Notes: generated by a model not told the origin, from the letters alone. Positions 1 through 12,175 are shown, counted from the first letter of the stretch. The stretch: DNA of 64,000 nucleotides from Kalmusia sp. IMI 367209 (GCA_027946365.1 JAPEUQ010000001.1:620001-684000), one strand, 5' to 3'. Numbers and translations are program-made.

Positions 1-145
1 AAATAAAATTACTTTATATTTTAGCTATACTAGTATTATATAGTATATATAAGTTAATCTATTACTATAAATAGTAAGTAGTATAAGATTTAATAAAAAT
101 ATACTATATAAATAGTAATTAAAATAGTATTATATATATTTTAAT

Positions 146-1345
146 CATCGAAAGATTGTACGTAGTATGAAGGATAGTAAACTAAAAAGATAGTAGCGGT
201 TCCTCCTACTTTTCTAACTTAAAAGGCGTTTTAAAAGGTGTTAATAGTAAAGGTGTTACGTTTCTACTAGACTTATTAGATTATTAGATTAGATTATAAG
301 ATTATTACGCTAGATTATGAAGCGAGGCTTGGCGTACGCTCTAATTAAAAGTTATTTAATTTATTAAAGAAAGGATACGGTACGCGTACCGTCTTTTAAC
401 GACGGCTTCTTATTATAGTGGCAGCCATAATGAGTCGCCATCTATTAAGATTATTATAAATAGTAACTATTATCTCTCCACCTTACTAACTATAACGTTA
501 ATATCCGCCTTACTAACTATGAAACATGTTCTCTTTCTTCTCTAGGCTAGGTACGCTATATGATCTTACATAAACGACTATCATTAATATATTATCTAGA
601 TTCTACTATATCTATAAATAACTTTCGTATTAGAATTAACCTTGCCGAACCATCTAAATCTATTATCTATAGTCTTATCATCTACCCCACGAACGATAAG
701 GTGTACGCTAAAACCCTTATAAATACTATATATTATAGATAGTAAGTCTGGTCTGGGATTACCAAAGATAACTATAATAAGGAGGTCTTAAAAGTATATA
801 GGATAGTTAAAGGAAGTTATTAGTAATATATATACTTAAGTATTAGTAAAGCGCTATAGGTTTATAAGTTAGACTAGGTAACGATAGTAAGCCTTAAAAG
901 AGAAGATAGTAGTAGATAGATAATAGTATTATAGAGAGAGGAGCTCTAGGAGGTCATAAACTAGGTAGGTGCTAGTATCCTAGTATTAGGTAGTAATAAC
1001 TAAGAGTTTATCTTTAAGTTAATAGGTGACGAGAGCATTGCCTAGATGCGTAAGATCCTCTATGGCGTAGTGAGGTTGACCTGAGCGCGTAGTACAAAGG
1101 GCGGTGATAAGGCGATAGAGATCTAGGTTATTATATATAGAATAAGTAAACTTTTTTTTAGGTGTAGAGCTTATAGTATGTTATTTTGTTTGCGGTGTAT
1201 AAGCAAGAGAAGCTTAAGCTATTACGTAGTAGGTAGCTATGTAGACTAGATTTAGTCGCTGGGTTAGAGCGATTATTAATAAAGTCTACATAACATTAAA
1301 TATAAAAGAATTTAAAAGATTTCAAAAAGGTGACCAATACTATTC
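146..1345 (+). repeat. Dispersed TE copy A
   Basis: This segment is colinear with 7,530-8,765: shared landmarks include the block around 'ggctaggta', the block ending in 'gtagactagatttagt' and the tail 'aaagtctacat'. Its first 230 bases also match 6,508-6,747. At 940-1,165 one frame is open apart from stops placed where Gln or Trp codons would fit, so it looks like RIP-mutated coding sequence of an element I cannot name. The copy is less degraded than its partner at 7.5 kb. The family is unknown; it could be the 5' end of an LTR element or an internal part of a DNA element. Confidence 0.6.
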
Positions 1346-1368
1346 AAGGGAACTAGTGCGGCTTAAAA

Positions 1369-2465
1369 TAGTATATAATATCTAAAATATAGATATTATA
1401 GAATACTTTATATAGTTTAAATATAATTTAAATTATAGTACTTACTTATTTAGATATTAAGTTATTTTAATTTTTAAAACTACTACTTTTATAGATAACT
1501 CTAAAGGGACATAGAATACTTTTATAAAAAGTATATACTAAAACTAGTATTATAAATAATATAATAAATCTATTTTATATATCTAAAAATAGTACTTTAG
1601 ATTAAGCTATAATCTATTAGAATTAGTATAATAGTATAACTAGTTAGCTAGAAACTCAATATAATTAAAAGACTATTCTAAGTATATATCTTCTAAAGAC
1701 TACTTGAAGATACCTTTTAAAAATAATCGAAAACTACTAACTAGAAGTGTTAATTTAATTAGTAAAAATATACTAGTAGGTAATATTAAATATAGTTCTT
1801 AGTATAATTTATATTATATAAAATTATAGTAATTACTAAATTAGATAAGCCAAAATAATTTTTTAAAAGTTTAAATTTTACCAAACGTTACAATCCAGGG
1901 AATGATTAATTTTAAAAAGTAAAAAAGTAAAAAGAAAAAGAAAAATAGAGAAAAGTAGTCAACATAATAAAAATAGTAAAAATAACAAAAATAATAAAAG
2001 AAAATAGTAGGCTAATTAGATAATTATTATAATTTTATATAATATAAGTCGCGTTAAGAACCTTATTATTTTCTATTTACTAGCGTATATTTAGTAATCG
2101 AATTACGACTTTTAGTTAATAGTTTTGATATATTTTAGAAAGTGTCTTAAAGTAGTCTTTTAATTATATTAAGTTTCTAGCTGACTAGTTATACTATTAT
2201 ACTAATTCTAATAGATTATAGCTTAATCTAAAGTACTATTTTATATATATAAAATAGATTTATTATTTTATTTATAATACTAGTTTTAGTATATACTTTT
2301 TATAAAACTATTCTACGTCCTTTAGAGTTATTTATAAAAGTAGTAGTTTTAAAAATTAAAATAACTTAATATCTAAATAAGTAAGTACTATAATTTAAAT
2401 TATATTTTAACTATATAAAAGTACTTTATAACTTTTATATTTTAGATATAATATATTATTATAGA
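1369..2465. repeat. Large imperfect inverted repeat
   Basis: The left arm, about 1,369-1,690, reappears as reverse complement at about 2,140-2,465. For example, left 'aattaaaagactattctaag' corresponds to right 'agtcttttaatt', and both arms hold the same 'aaaactactacttttata' stretch in opposite orientations. The 450-base centre is A/T-rich with a run of aaaag/aaaat words. Either two solo repeat copies lie head to head or this is the folded remnant of an inverted-repeat transposon. Confidence 0.6.
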
Positions 2466-2769
2466 ATCTATTTATATACTATACTTTTTATTAAAAATCT
2501 TAGCCTCTTAGAACTTTATAATAGAAATCTATCTTATTACTCTATTATTTATAATATTTCTACTAAATATAGTAATAATAATAAATATTAACTCATTAAA
2601 AAGTATAATCCTAGTAAATATATTTAGAAAGATAAATAGAATAATCTAAAACTTCTTTTAATTATTTTAAACTAGACTTTAATAATTATAAGCTATAAAC
2701 TTTATAGTCGATAAAGATAGTACTATACTATAATAATTATAAAAGAAATCCTAATAATTCTAGAATTTT

Positions 2770-2960
2770 TAGACTTAATTACTAATTTAGTAATTTAGTA
2801 ATTACTATATAATTACTAAATTTTCATTTAGTAATTAGTTTTAGTAATTAGTAATTAAGAATTTAGTAATTAGTAATTAGTAATTAGTATTTGCTTAGTA
2901 ATACTATTTAGTAATACTAAGTAATACTAAGTAATATTTAATTACTAAATTTTGCAACAC
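2770..2960. repeat. Low-complexity 'agtaatt' tandem tract
   Basis: About 190 bases of degenerate head-to-tail 'tagtaatt' and 'agtaatacta' words. Probably a minisatellite or slippage product within the RIP block; no coding potential. Confidence 0.6.
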
Positions 2961-3119
2961 TGATTAGTAGTTAGTTCTTAGATAGGAGTATAATTAGAGG
3001 AAGTAGATAAGAGGTTAAAGAATCTAAAAGATAGATTATTAATTTATTCTAAGGTTATAACTTAGGTTAAATACGAACTCTATAGGAAAGTTTATATATA
3101 GATTATATACTCCCTAGCT

Positions 3120-3240
3120 GGTGCTTTATTATAGAGCGCTCTTTATAAAGTATTTACTATAGATCGTTTACTATAGAGTGTTTTCTATAGAGCGCTCTTT
3201 AAAGAGCGGTTACGTAACTTAGTATCTATAGTATAGTTAT
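3120..3240. repeat. GC-richer near-palindromic patch
   Basis: The word 'tatagagcgctcttta' occurs twice in direct orientation within 75 bases and is itself almost self-complementary (agagcgctct), followed by 'agagcggttacgtaac'. Such short palindromic arrays are typical of DNA-transposon ends, but no partner end was found. Confidence 0.4.
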
Positions 3241-3299
3241 AATAACCGTTAGTAAATAAGAGCTAGTAATTATATATAAAATGGGCGTAGGCCCCTTTA

Positions 3300-6200
3300 G
3301 AATCTTAGATCCTAATAGTAAAGTCTTATAATTAATCTTTCTTCTAAAATAGATTTATAATTAATATTTATATAAATCTTTTATCTTATCCCTTAATTAA
3401 TTATCTAAATCTGTTTCCCTCCATTTATATTAATAAAGTAGTAGATATCTATTTACTTAATTATATTTAGGAGTATCCCCTTATAATTATCTATTTAAAT
3501 GAGATATAAAAGTCTAGATATATTATTATCTTTAGTATATTAGATAGTTCTCTACTTTAGCTAGGCTTATAGAAGCGGCGTTCCTAGGTTAAAAAATAAT
3601 AGTAGAGTTTTTAAGCTTTAGTAGAGTAGGTATTATATCTTTAAAATTAGACGTTCTAGCTCTACTAAATTAGTATATACCCTAGTAGACGTCTATTTCC
3701 TATAATCTTTTAATAAATTATATTCTATTACGTTTAGCTCTAGTATTTATCTAAGGGTTATAAGTTTTAAGAACTCTCCTCTATTTATATAAATTCTTAA
3801 CTACTTACTAACCATACTTATAGCTTATATAGAGTCGGCGCTTAAAGCTTTCTAATTAAGTAACTAATTAACTATAATTTTAGTTAACTTAATTACTTCA
3901 CCTCTAAGCTATTACTTAATAGTAGATTTAAGTTTAGGATTTACTAGCTCTAATAGTTTAAATTAAAGCTTAGAAATATTATAAATTTTTTTAAATTAGT
4001 AATTTCTCCTTTATAGAGAATTTTAATAACTTTTACTATTTCTTTTTAGAAATTTCTTAATTAGCCTTTCCTTTATAATAAAGTATTTTATTAAAAGTTA
4101 TATTTTATATTATAATTATCTAATTAAGTATAGAAACTTATATTCTATAGATATTAAAAGCTTAGTAGTCTACTAAATATTTAATATAAGCTCTAGGATT
4201 TACTTTAAATTCTTATTTATTATGTCTAGCTATGCGTTCCTATTTAAGGGTAAACTTAATAACTATAGGCGTAGATTTTACTCTAGTCTAGATATAGATC
4301 CGCTATAGTTATCCTTATAGCTATAGGCTTATAGTATTAAAAATACTATTAAAACTAACTATTAAGGACTTTATTAAATAATTATAAGCTATAGGTAATA
4401 GAAAGACTTATTTCTTAAAGTTATATTACTACGTTTATAATTTTAGACTAGAGCTTAATAGGAGATTTATACTAATTCTTATTTTTATAGCTTTTATAAT
4501 AATCTTTTATTCTATTTACTCTAGTACTTTATTTAGCTCATATATATATAGCGGTGGTATAATAATTTTAATTTTTTTTTAATTTATCTATTCTTTATAT
4601 TTTAATTATCCTCTTTAAGGAGCGTTACTATATTATTATCTTATTAAATTATTATAATCTTAAACTTATACTTTATTATTATACGCCGTATAAAGCTCTT
4701 AATAACTAATATAATTTTAAAATTATCTTTTCTTAAAGATTATTATTATAGATCTTTTTATTAAAATCTTCTTTTATAATTAGTATCTATTCTTCACTTA
4801 GATATCTTATAGGCATATTAAAAAAGATTCTATAAAATCTAATAGAAGGGTCTAAATAATCTTTTTTAGTTATCATAAGATTATCTACGTAGTATATATT
4901 ATTATATAGTATTTATAATATCTATAGAATGTCTTATTTATATATATATTACGCGCGTTATATATAAGAGCTTATAGCGTCTTTAAATCTAGGTATTTTA
5001 AATATTAATACTAGAGCTTTTTACTATTAGTCCTAAAATTATTTTACTAGAATAGACGCTTCGTAGTATTAATTATACTTATAACTAATAGATAGTAGGG
5101 AATTAGCTTATATTTCAAAAACGTAAGGTTATATTTACTAATTAGCTTAGTAAGTATAATACTCCTTTTAATATTCTTAGACGTAGTATATTATCTAGAC
5201 TAAGATACTAGATCCTAATCTTCTTTAAATAAGCTTCTAAGATAATATTAATATAAAAACCTTTAATAACTTTTATATTTATAAATAATAAATCTTTAGA
5301 ATATTTATCTTTCTCTTTATTTAAAATATCTTTAAGTAGGTAATCTTCTATACTTAAGACTAAAAATACTTACGTTCCTACTTCTATACTTTTATAGAGC
5401 TTATTTTCTTAAAATCTTAGAATAAATAGCTTTTAATTATTAACTAAATAGATAGTAATATCTCTATTTAGGATAATATTTTAAGAAAGGATATACTTTA
5501 AATATTATAGTAGAGTAGACTTCTAGGCTATATATTTTTAAGTTATATAAACTCTAAAGAGTCTATTAGCGCTACTATTATACTTTCTAGATATTTAATA
5601 GATAAGTTTATTTTATTAGGCTTTATTTAACCTATCTTTATAATCTTTATATAGAGCTTATTCTATTTTAATTAAATTAAATAATCTAGGATTATTTTCT
5701 TCTCTACTTCTATTATTTTTATAGGCTAAGCTTCTTTAGGTAAAACGTTAGTTACTATAAATTAAAGCTTAAGATAGCTTAGTAGATTCTACTTATACTT
5801 TTAAATTTTATAGGGTAGCTCTTTCTTAATTATTCTTTTAAGATCTAGTTTATTTTAAATCCGAGCTTTAGCCTATAAAAGTAGAAAATATTCTTATAGC
5901 TTTTCTATTATTAGAGTGTAGTACGTATTCTTATAAAAGTATTAAAAATACTTTTTTAACTTAATAGAGCTTAAGAACTATATTCTCTAATATTATATTT
6001 TATAAAATTTACTAGTTTATTAATTATATCTAGTTAGAAGTAAGCTTTAGTACTAGTATATCTAGAAAGTTATATACTATAAGCTCTTCTTTAATATTAA
6101 TAATCTTATAAATCTTTATTTTATTATAAATAAGCTATTAGTCTTTATATTAAGTCTTAGAACTTTATCTACTATACTTAATCTTATCTAGGTGAGCTTA

Positions 6201-6480
6201 ATACTATACTTATATAAGATTTTTAGTATTAGCTTTAGTTAGTATAAGGTCTTATTTTAAAGCTTAGATAAAATCTTAAAGAATTATCTTCTTTTTTACT
6301 AATTAGTTTAATTATTATAGATACTAGAAAATTAGGCGACATTATTATATATACCTAATTTTATATATTTTAAATCTTTAAGGATTATATTAATTATTCT
6401 ACTATAAGCTCTCTATATTCTATAAGCTTAATATTATATACTTTAAGCTAGTCTTTTATTATATTAAGAATTTTATTATT
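3300..6480 (-). mobile_element. Degenerate Ty1/copia-like retrotransposon remnant
   Basis: Reading the minus strand at about 4,205-4,140 gives an integrase-region signature with the order NPRA, then YLV-D/G-Y, then NIYRI, interrupted by one stop. This layout (RAYxxYLVGY...NIYRIW) is familiar from fungal copia polyproteins. Flanking minus-strand sequence has many further short peptide stretches separated by TAG/TAA. Neither the reverse transcriptase nor the RNase H box could be read with confidence, and the boundaries are guesses set by neighbouring repeats. The family assignment rests on a single motif. Confidence 0.45.
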
Positions 6481-6489
6481 AATATCTAT

Positions 6490-6747
6490 ATATATATGTA
6501 TTGCTCATCATCGAAAGATGGTACGTAGTTTAAAGGATAGTAAATTCAAAAGATAGCAGCGGTTCCTCCTGCTTTCTAACTTGAAAGGCGTTTTAAAAGG
6601 TGTTGACAGTAAAGGTGTTGCGTTTCCGCCAGACTTATCAGATCATCAGATTTGATCATCAGATTAGATCATGAGATCATCACGCCAGATCATGAAGCGA
6701 GGCTTGGCGCACGCTCCAATTGAAAGTCGTTCAATTCATCAAAGAAA
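6490..6747. mobile_element. Nested, weakly mutated insertion (copy B) with 12-bp direct repeat
   Basis: The 12-mer 'attaatatctat' occurs at 6,478-6,489 and again at 6,748-6,759, exactly bracketing this 258-bp piece. Bases 6,508-6,747 match 146-375 nearly end to end. Where they differ, copy B almost always has C or G and copy A has T or A (for example 'agcagcgg' versus 'agtagcgg'). Copy B stops at 'aaagaaa' while copy A continues. It is therefore a partial or MITE-like insertion, younger than its AT-rich host, that largely escaped RIP. Confidence 0.65.
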
Positions 6748-7510
6748 ATTAATATCTATTAAATAATTAGATTACTTTAGCTAAATATTATTAATTAACT
6801 TAATATCTTTGGCGTTAGGGTTGATTTTTCCTAGATTTCCTATAGGTGGTATAAAATTAGAGCTATATAAATTAGTATAACTAGCTTATCTAATTTATAA
6901 GCTAATATTAGCCTACTAGAATTATTAAATTAGATATAAATATATATATTTATATAAATTAAAGATTAGATAGAGTGACTAAATTAGTAATTTTAGTATT
7001 AAAAGCGTATAGAGAGAACTTTTCTATATTCTAAAATACTAGACTTATAATTATAAAAAAATAAATAAGCTAGAAATTACTATAATTTAGTAAATGAATT
7101 AATTAGATTACTATATTAAAAAGATTACCTACTTAACTAGTATATATATAAGAGCTTAGAGAGAAATATTCTAAGCTTTATATAATATTTTAAAAGCTCA
7201 TAAGCTTTAAGATTACGGGTTACGTGATCTCAAAATGACGCTCAGTCCATAGTACTTAATAGAGTCTCATTTCTTAATAACTACTATAAGCTCTATATTT
7301 AAAAAAAAGTTTACTTATTCTATATATAATAATCTGGATATTTACTATCTTATTATTATTACTATTTAAGTAGTACGTTTAGTCTAATTTTACTATACTA
7401 AGAAGAATTTTATATATCTAAATAATACTCTTATTATTTAATAACTTATAAATAAATTTTTAGTTATTATTTTTTATTATTAGAATAATATCTTTAGTAT
7501 TTACTTAGTA

Positions 7511-9546
7511 TATCATTATATTAGATTTATAGTAGAAGGTGTAATAGCTAAAAAGAATAGTAAATAATAAAATAGTAACGATTCCTCTTCTACTTTAGAC
7601 CTTAAGAAGGCGTGTAAAAGAGAGTAATATAAAGGATTTATATAAACTTATTAGATTAATCTAATAAGATTATCTAAGTAAAATTTAATATATACTCTAA
7701 TTAAAAGTTATTTAACTTAAATAAAGAGAGAATACAGTATATATATTATCTATTAAGGATAAGCCTATTATAGTAGTAGCTATATTAAGTTATAGTCTTC
7801 CCTTTATTAATAAATTATTATAAATAGTAATCTCTCTATAATATTCTTCCTTTTCTTTACTAGGCTAGGTATACCGCGTAAGCACTTGTAATCTTATATT
7901 AATAATTATTATTTATATATTATCTAGCTTCTACTTTATCTATAAAAATATATATATTAAAATTAATCTTACTATCTAACTATCTACTATTACTAGTCCT
8001 ACTATCTTTTCTATAGATAATGATATATATATTAAAGTCCTTATAGATTTTATATAATATATATATATAGAGTCTAGTTAAAGATAGTTATATTATATAA
8101 AGACTATAGGATTATCTATCTAATCTATAAAATACTTAAAAGATAATATAAAGGAGGGTAGTAGGAGACTCTATACTTAAATATAGAGTAGGCGCTTAAG
8201 GTATATAAGTTAAGGTAGATAGCGATAGTAAACCTAAAGAATATAGATATAGTTACCCCTAATAGGTATATAGTACTACTATAGAGATAGAAGCTTTAGA
8301 GTATTATATACTAGATAAGTATTAAAGGTGTCGTTTTAATAATAGAAAGTAATAACTAAAAATTTATCTATAAGTTATTAGATAATAAAAATATTATCTA
8401 AATATATAAGATTCTTTTTAATATAGTAAGATTAGACTAGATATACTACTTAAATAGTAATAATAATAAGATGGTAGATATTTAGATTACTATATATAAA
8501 ATAAGTGAACTTTTTTAAGTATAAAGCTTATAGTAGTTTTATATATTTTTAGATTATAAAGATATTTAAGTAAGTAAAACTTAAACTATTATAAAATTAA
8601 ATAGCTATATAGACTAGATTTAGTTACTAGATTAAAGTAACTATTAATAAAGTCTATGTTAATATTAAATATAAAAGGATTTAGAAGATTTTAAAAAAAG
8701 ATAACTAATACTATTTTAAGGAAACTAGTATAGCTTTACTTAGTATATAATACTCTAAAGTTTCTATTTCTATAATAATATTATATATCTATTAGAGATA
8801 ACTATATTTATATTCTTTAGATTTACTATTATTATCTATTTTAATTTATATACCTTAAGCGTCTACTTTATATTTAAGTATAGAGTCTTCTACTATCCTC
8901 TCTTATATTATCTTTTAAGTATTTTATAGACTAGGTAAATAATTCTATAATTTTTATATAATATAATTATCTTTAACTAGACTTTATATATATATTATAT
9001 AGAATTTATAAGGGCTTTAATATATATGTTATTATTTATAGGAAAGATAATAGGACTAGTAGTAGTAGATAGTTAGGTAGTAAAATTAATTTTAATATAT
9101 ATATTTTTATAGATAAAGTAGAAGCTAGATAATATATAAATAATAGTTATTAATATAAAATTATATAACTTATGTAGTATATCTAGCCTAGTAAAGAAAA
9201 AGAAGAATATTATAAAGAGATTACTATTTATAATAATTTATTAATAAAGGGAAGACTATAACTTAATATAACTACTACTATAATAGACTTATTTTTAATA
9301 AATAATATATATATCGTATCTCTCTCTTTATTTAAGTTAAATAACTTTTAATTAAAGTATATATTAAGTCTTACTTAAATAATCTTATTAGATTAATCTA
9401 ATAAATTTACTAAGTATAAATTTTTATATTATTTTCTTTTATATATCTTCTTAAGTTATAAAGTAGAAGAGAAACCATTACTATTTTATTATTTACTATT
9501 CTTTTTAACTATTACACCTTCTACTATAAATCTAGTATAATAATAA
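7511..9546. repeat. 2-kb inverted-repeat structure
   Basis: 7,511-8,290 is repeated in reverse complement at about 8,775-9,546. Outer ends correspond (left 'tatcattatattagatt', right 'aatctagtataataata') and inner landmarks match, including the 'attactattttattatttac' stretch on one arm and its complement on the other. The intervening 480 bases (8,290-8,775) continue the homology of the left arm to copy A. The structure is two oppositely oriented copies of one element, either by nested insertion or as a foldback element. Confidence 0.65.
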
Positions 9547-9959
9547 AGATAAATATTTATATTTATTATTTTTTTATTCCCTAGTCTTTCTAACTATACT
9601 AAGGGTTATAAAAATATTTATTATTTACTATTATAATTATACTACGTGAGTTAAAGCTTAAGGCCTTATAATATCTTTTTAAGTATAAGTAATATAAAAA
9701 AATAAAAATATACTATTTTATAAAAATATTATCTAGTTAATATAATAGTTATCTTTTTTATCTAGACTAGTATAGTCTTTAAATATCTAAGAAAGAGTAG
9801 GAAAGGATTTAGAGTAAGAAGTACTAAAAGTAGCTTACTCTTTTATATACTAAAGCTAAGGCTACTCATCTTAAAATAAAACTTATAATAGTAGAAAAAA
9901 AAGAAATATTTTTTTATATATTATAATCTTTATATTACTAATATTATAGAGCGTTTAGA

Positions 9960-10630
9960 GGATAAGATTATTTTAAAGAATATAACTATTAGCGTTATTT
10001 CTAAATTATTACTAATTAAACTATTAATTAACCTAGACTAGTTATAGACTAACTTATCTTTTAATTCTTTTATTCTTTTTAATTTTTTCTTTTTCCCGAT
10101 ATCCGTTATTTCTCTTATAAATTCTATTTATAGTAGTCTAATATTAGTTTTTATAGTTTATAAAGTTTTATAGTAACTTCTAGATATTTTAGCTTTCTAG
10201 TTATCCTTTTCACTTAATTAAATATTTTTACTAACTTTTAACTTTTATAGATTCTAATTACCTTAATCTTATACTTATTATTCTTAAGTTCTAGTATAGT
10301 TTCTAGCTTTACGTTTAGTAGTATTAGTTCTAAGAGTAATTTATAAAATATTAAGTATATCTTTATATCTAAGGATAGCTTAAGTTTAAAGCTTACTAGT
10401 TCTATAACTTCTAGTATTTTAAAGGATTTTATTTATAGACTATTTAGTTTATTACTTAGTCTTTTAGTCTTTAAATTTTTTCGTGATAGGAAGACTTTAT
10501 CCCCTTTTTTAAGGGTTAGTCTTTTAATTCTTTTCTTATTTACTTATTTGAATGCCGTGAGGTTTCGTTCCTTAATGTTCTGGCTTAGTTCCTTATGCAA
10601 TTCTGACATGAGGTAGGTTTTTCCTTCTCT
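9960..10630 (-). mobile_element. Ty3/gypsy chromovirus integrase C-terminal remnant
   Basis: On the minus strand, from about 10,605 downwards, the translation runs MSELHKELSQ..., then KKGDKVFLSRKN, KTKR and FKILE, followed by a decayed segment resembling a chromodomain. This is the characteristic end of the integrase GPY/F module in fungal chromoviruses. Stops replace residues usually Gln, Trp or similar. The first 80 codons lie in DNA of normal GC, the remainder in heavily AT-rich DNA, so mutation intensity changes within one element. Only a fragment of the polyprotein remains. Confidence 0.7.
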
Positions 10631-10636
10631 ATTCTA

Positions 10637-10779
10637 GAGTTTACCCTTACTACCTCTATGCTTGACGAGGTATCCGTGGTAACCCTTACCTCTATTACCT
10701 ACCTTCTTGGCGGGGTAATTATGATAACTCTTTTACCTTAACTTCCTACCTTCTTAATAAGGTAACCGTGGTAACAATC
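10637..10779. repeat. Tandem repeat, 45-47 bp unit, about 3 copies
   Basis: Units begin 'cttgacgaggtatccgtggt' (10,661), 'cttggcggggtaattatgat' (10,706) and 'cttaataaggtaaccgtggt' (10,753), with a partial unit before 10,660. It lies between the chromovirus remnant and a possible LTR edge: the minus strand reads TGTCACAT starting at 10,919, and TGTCAC is a common start of fungal gypsy LTRs. Confidence 0.6.
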
Positions 10780-10980
10780 ACATAACTACTAAGTTACTAG
10801 TCTCATCGTCTGACCCGTTAACCTTATTGGGCCTGCCGTGTCTCCTGCGCGTTCTCCCATAATTACCTAGTCTGTGTAATTCCTGGCTTTGTTGACATGC
10901 GCTGTTAACATATGTGACATCCTATATTTAATCCTAATCTATTTATAATTATCTCTAATTTATTTATTATTCTTATTATA

Positions 10981-11065
10981 AAGTAGGAGAAAAATCGTTA
11001 TGATTTTATTATTTACTATTCTTCTTAGCTACTATACCTCCTGCGGTAAATCTGGTATAATGATA
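10981..11065 (-). repeat. Isolated TE terminus abutting the NmrA-like gene
   Basis: Eighty-odd bases match the outer end of the inverted repeat at about 9,468-9,546 in the same orientation, sharing the tract 'gattttattatttactatt' apart from transitions. The match ends at 'tataatgata', two bases before the stop codon (11,067-11,069) of the neighbouring NmrA-like reading frame. It is the right-hand edge of the repeat block. Confidence 0.6.
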
Positions 11066-11066
11066 A

Positions 11067-12175
11067 CTACTTGTTAATATCTAGAACCAGTTTCCAGTCC
11101 TGCTTTAAACACCACTCCTTTACAGTATGTAGCTGTAATGGCACCCCTAAGCTAGTAGGTTGTATAATGCCCTTATCGACTTTCCCTCCATCATATCCAA
11201 ACTCAACACAGAACCCACCCATTTCATCATGGTCCTTGTTGATCTCTGGATCTCCCAAATCGAAGCTGAAGTCGATTTCAACGAACTCGATATGTTTCCC
11301 TAAAACTTGAGCCAGGATTCGAGCAAATTCTCGAAAACTCAGCCATTCATTGACACCAATGAGCTTCTTCCCTGGTGAAGTGCGAAGCAAAGCATGTACA
11401 ATAGTTCCGGTATCATCAATAGCCGAGTACATGGGAAGAGGCGTTGTGCCGAGAGGTTCCGGAACAGCCAAGATGAGATTATCTTTCTCCTTGTCCTGAA
11501 TTGAATTAACGCAAGGAATTATGACGTGGGGTCGGGCGGTAAAAGTAATGGACACGTTATGAAAGTTTTCGCACATACTAATCTTGGACGGAACAAACCG
11601 CCTGCAGGTGAAAAGTAATTCTCCAGATAATATCCCGCATAAAACACGCTCGTCTTCTCCCAAAGCTCAGGATATGTGGACTTGCCATACTCTTCAGCTA
11701 TGGCCTTGCCATCGAAATGGTAGACATGAGAATACTTTCCTCCACTCAATTTGTCTGTATTGGGAAGACTAGAGTAGATAAAAAACTTGAGAGTCTTTAC
11801 CTTAGCAACAGCATCGATGATGTTTTTGTTCTATTGGATTTCTGCTTCTCGGCTAAGCAACAAAGTGCACTGCCCAAATGTAGGAGCTTTCTTACGCAGT
11901 GAGGGATTGGCATAAGATTTCCAGAAGTCGGTCACGCTAAAGATGACAGAGGCTCCCTTGAAAGCAGTATCGAGTGAGGCAGGATCATCAAAGTCGCCAG
12001 CTACTACCTCTACTCCGAGTGAAGCCAGAGAGATGGAGTTGGGCGAGGTCGGATTTCGAGTGATGCCACGAAGAGTATAGGGAGACGGAAACAGTGAGAG
12101 GAAGTGTGATATCACTGAACCTCCTTGTGTCCCGGTGGCCCCAAGGATAACGAGGAGAGGCTTTTCGGCAGACAT
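11067..12175 (-). pseudogene. NmrA-like NAD(P)-binding protein with in-frame TAG
   Basis: The best model joins 12,175-11,579 to 11,495-11,067; the 83-nt intron has GTATGT...TTCAG ends. It would encode about 340 residues of the NmrA-like/atypical SDR family. The Rossmann loop GATGTQG is at residues 12-18, followed by VAGDFDDPASL and VIFSVTDFW. The C-terminal part has GVNEWLSF and SFDLGDPE, typical of fungal NmrA-like proteins, which bind NAD(P) and often act as redox sensors or regulators. Codon 115 (11,833-11,831) is TAG within an otherwise uninterrupted alignment (EIQ-stop-NKNIIDAV); most relatives have Gln there, so CAG-to-TAG is the simple explanation. No plausible intron removes the stop. 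It is either dead or truncated to 114 residues. It sits directly beside the RIP block and is downstream of, and co-oriented with, the Zn2Cys6 gene. Confidence 0.8.

Larger units (their letters stand above)
1..11065. repeat. AT-rich RIP-mutated transposon block
   Basis: Extremely AT-rich stretch dominated by TA, TTA and TAA words, with almost no long reading frame on either strand. Related copies inside the block differ by C-to-T and G-to-A changes, and recognisable TE coding pieces carry TAG/TAA where Gln or Trp is expected. This is the pattern known for RIP in Pezizomycotina. Composition switches abruptly to gene-like DNA at about 11,065, within a few bases of the stop codon of the NmrA-like gene. 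GC is a little higher at 360-560, 1,020-1,260, 3,120-3,230 and 10,540-10,920, which I read as less mutated patches. Sub-elements are listed separately. Confidence 0.93.

Noticed and set aside
560..742. 60-codon plus-strand frame in the AT block
   Set aside because: Lies in RIP-mutated repeat sequence with no start context or conservation; its survival without a stop is expected by chance.
6478..6759. Considered copy B as a solo LTR of a retrotransposon
   Set aside because: The flanking direct repeat is 12 bp rather than the usual 4-6, and the ends lack TG...CA. Described as a partial or MITE-like insertion instead.
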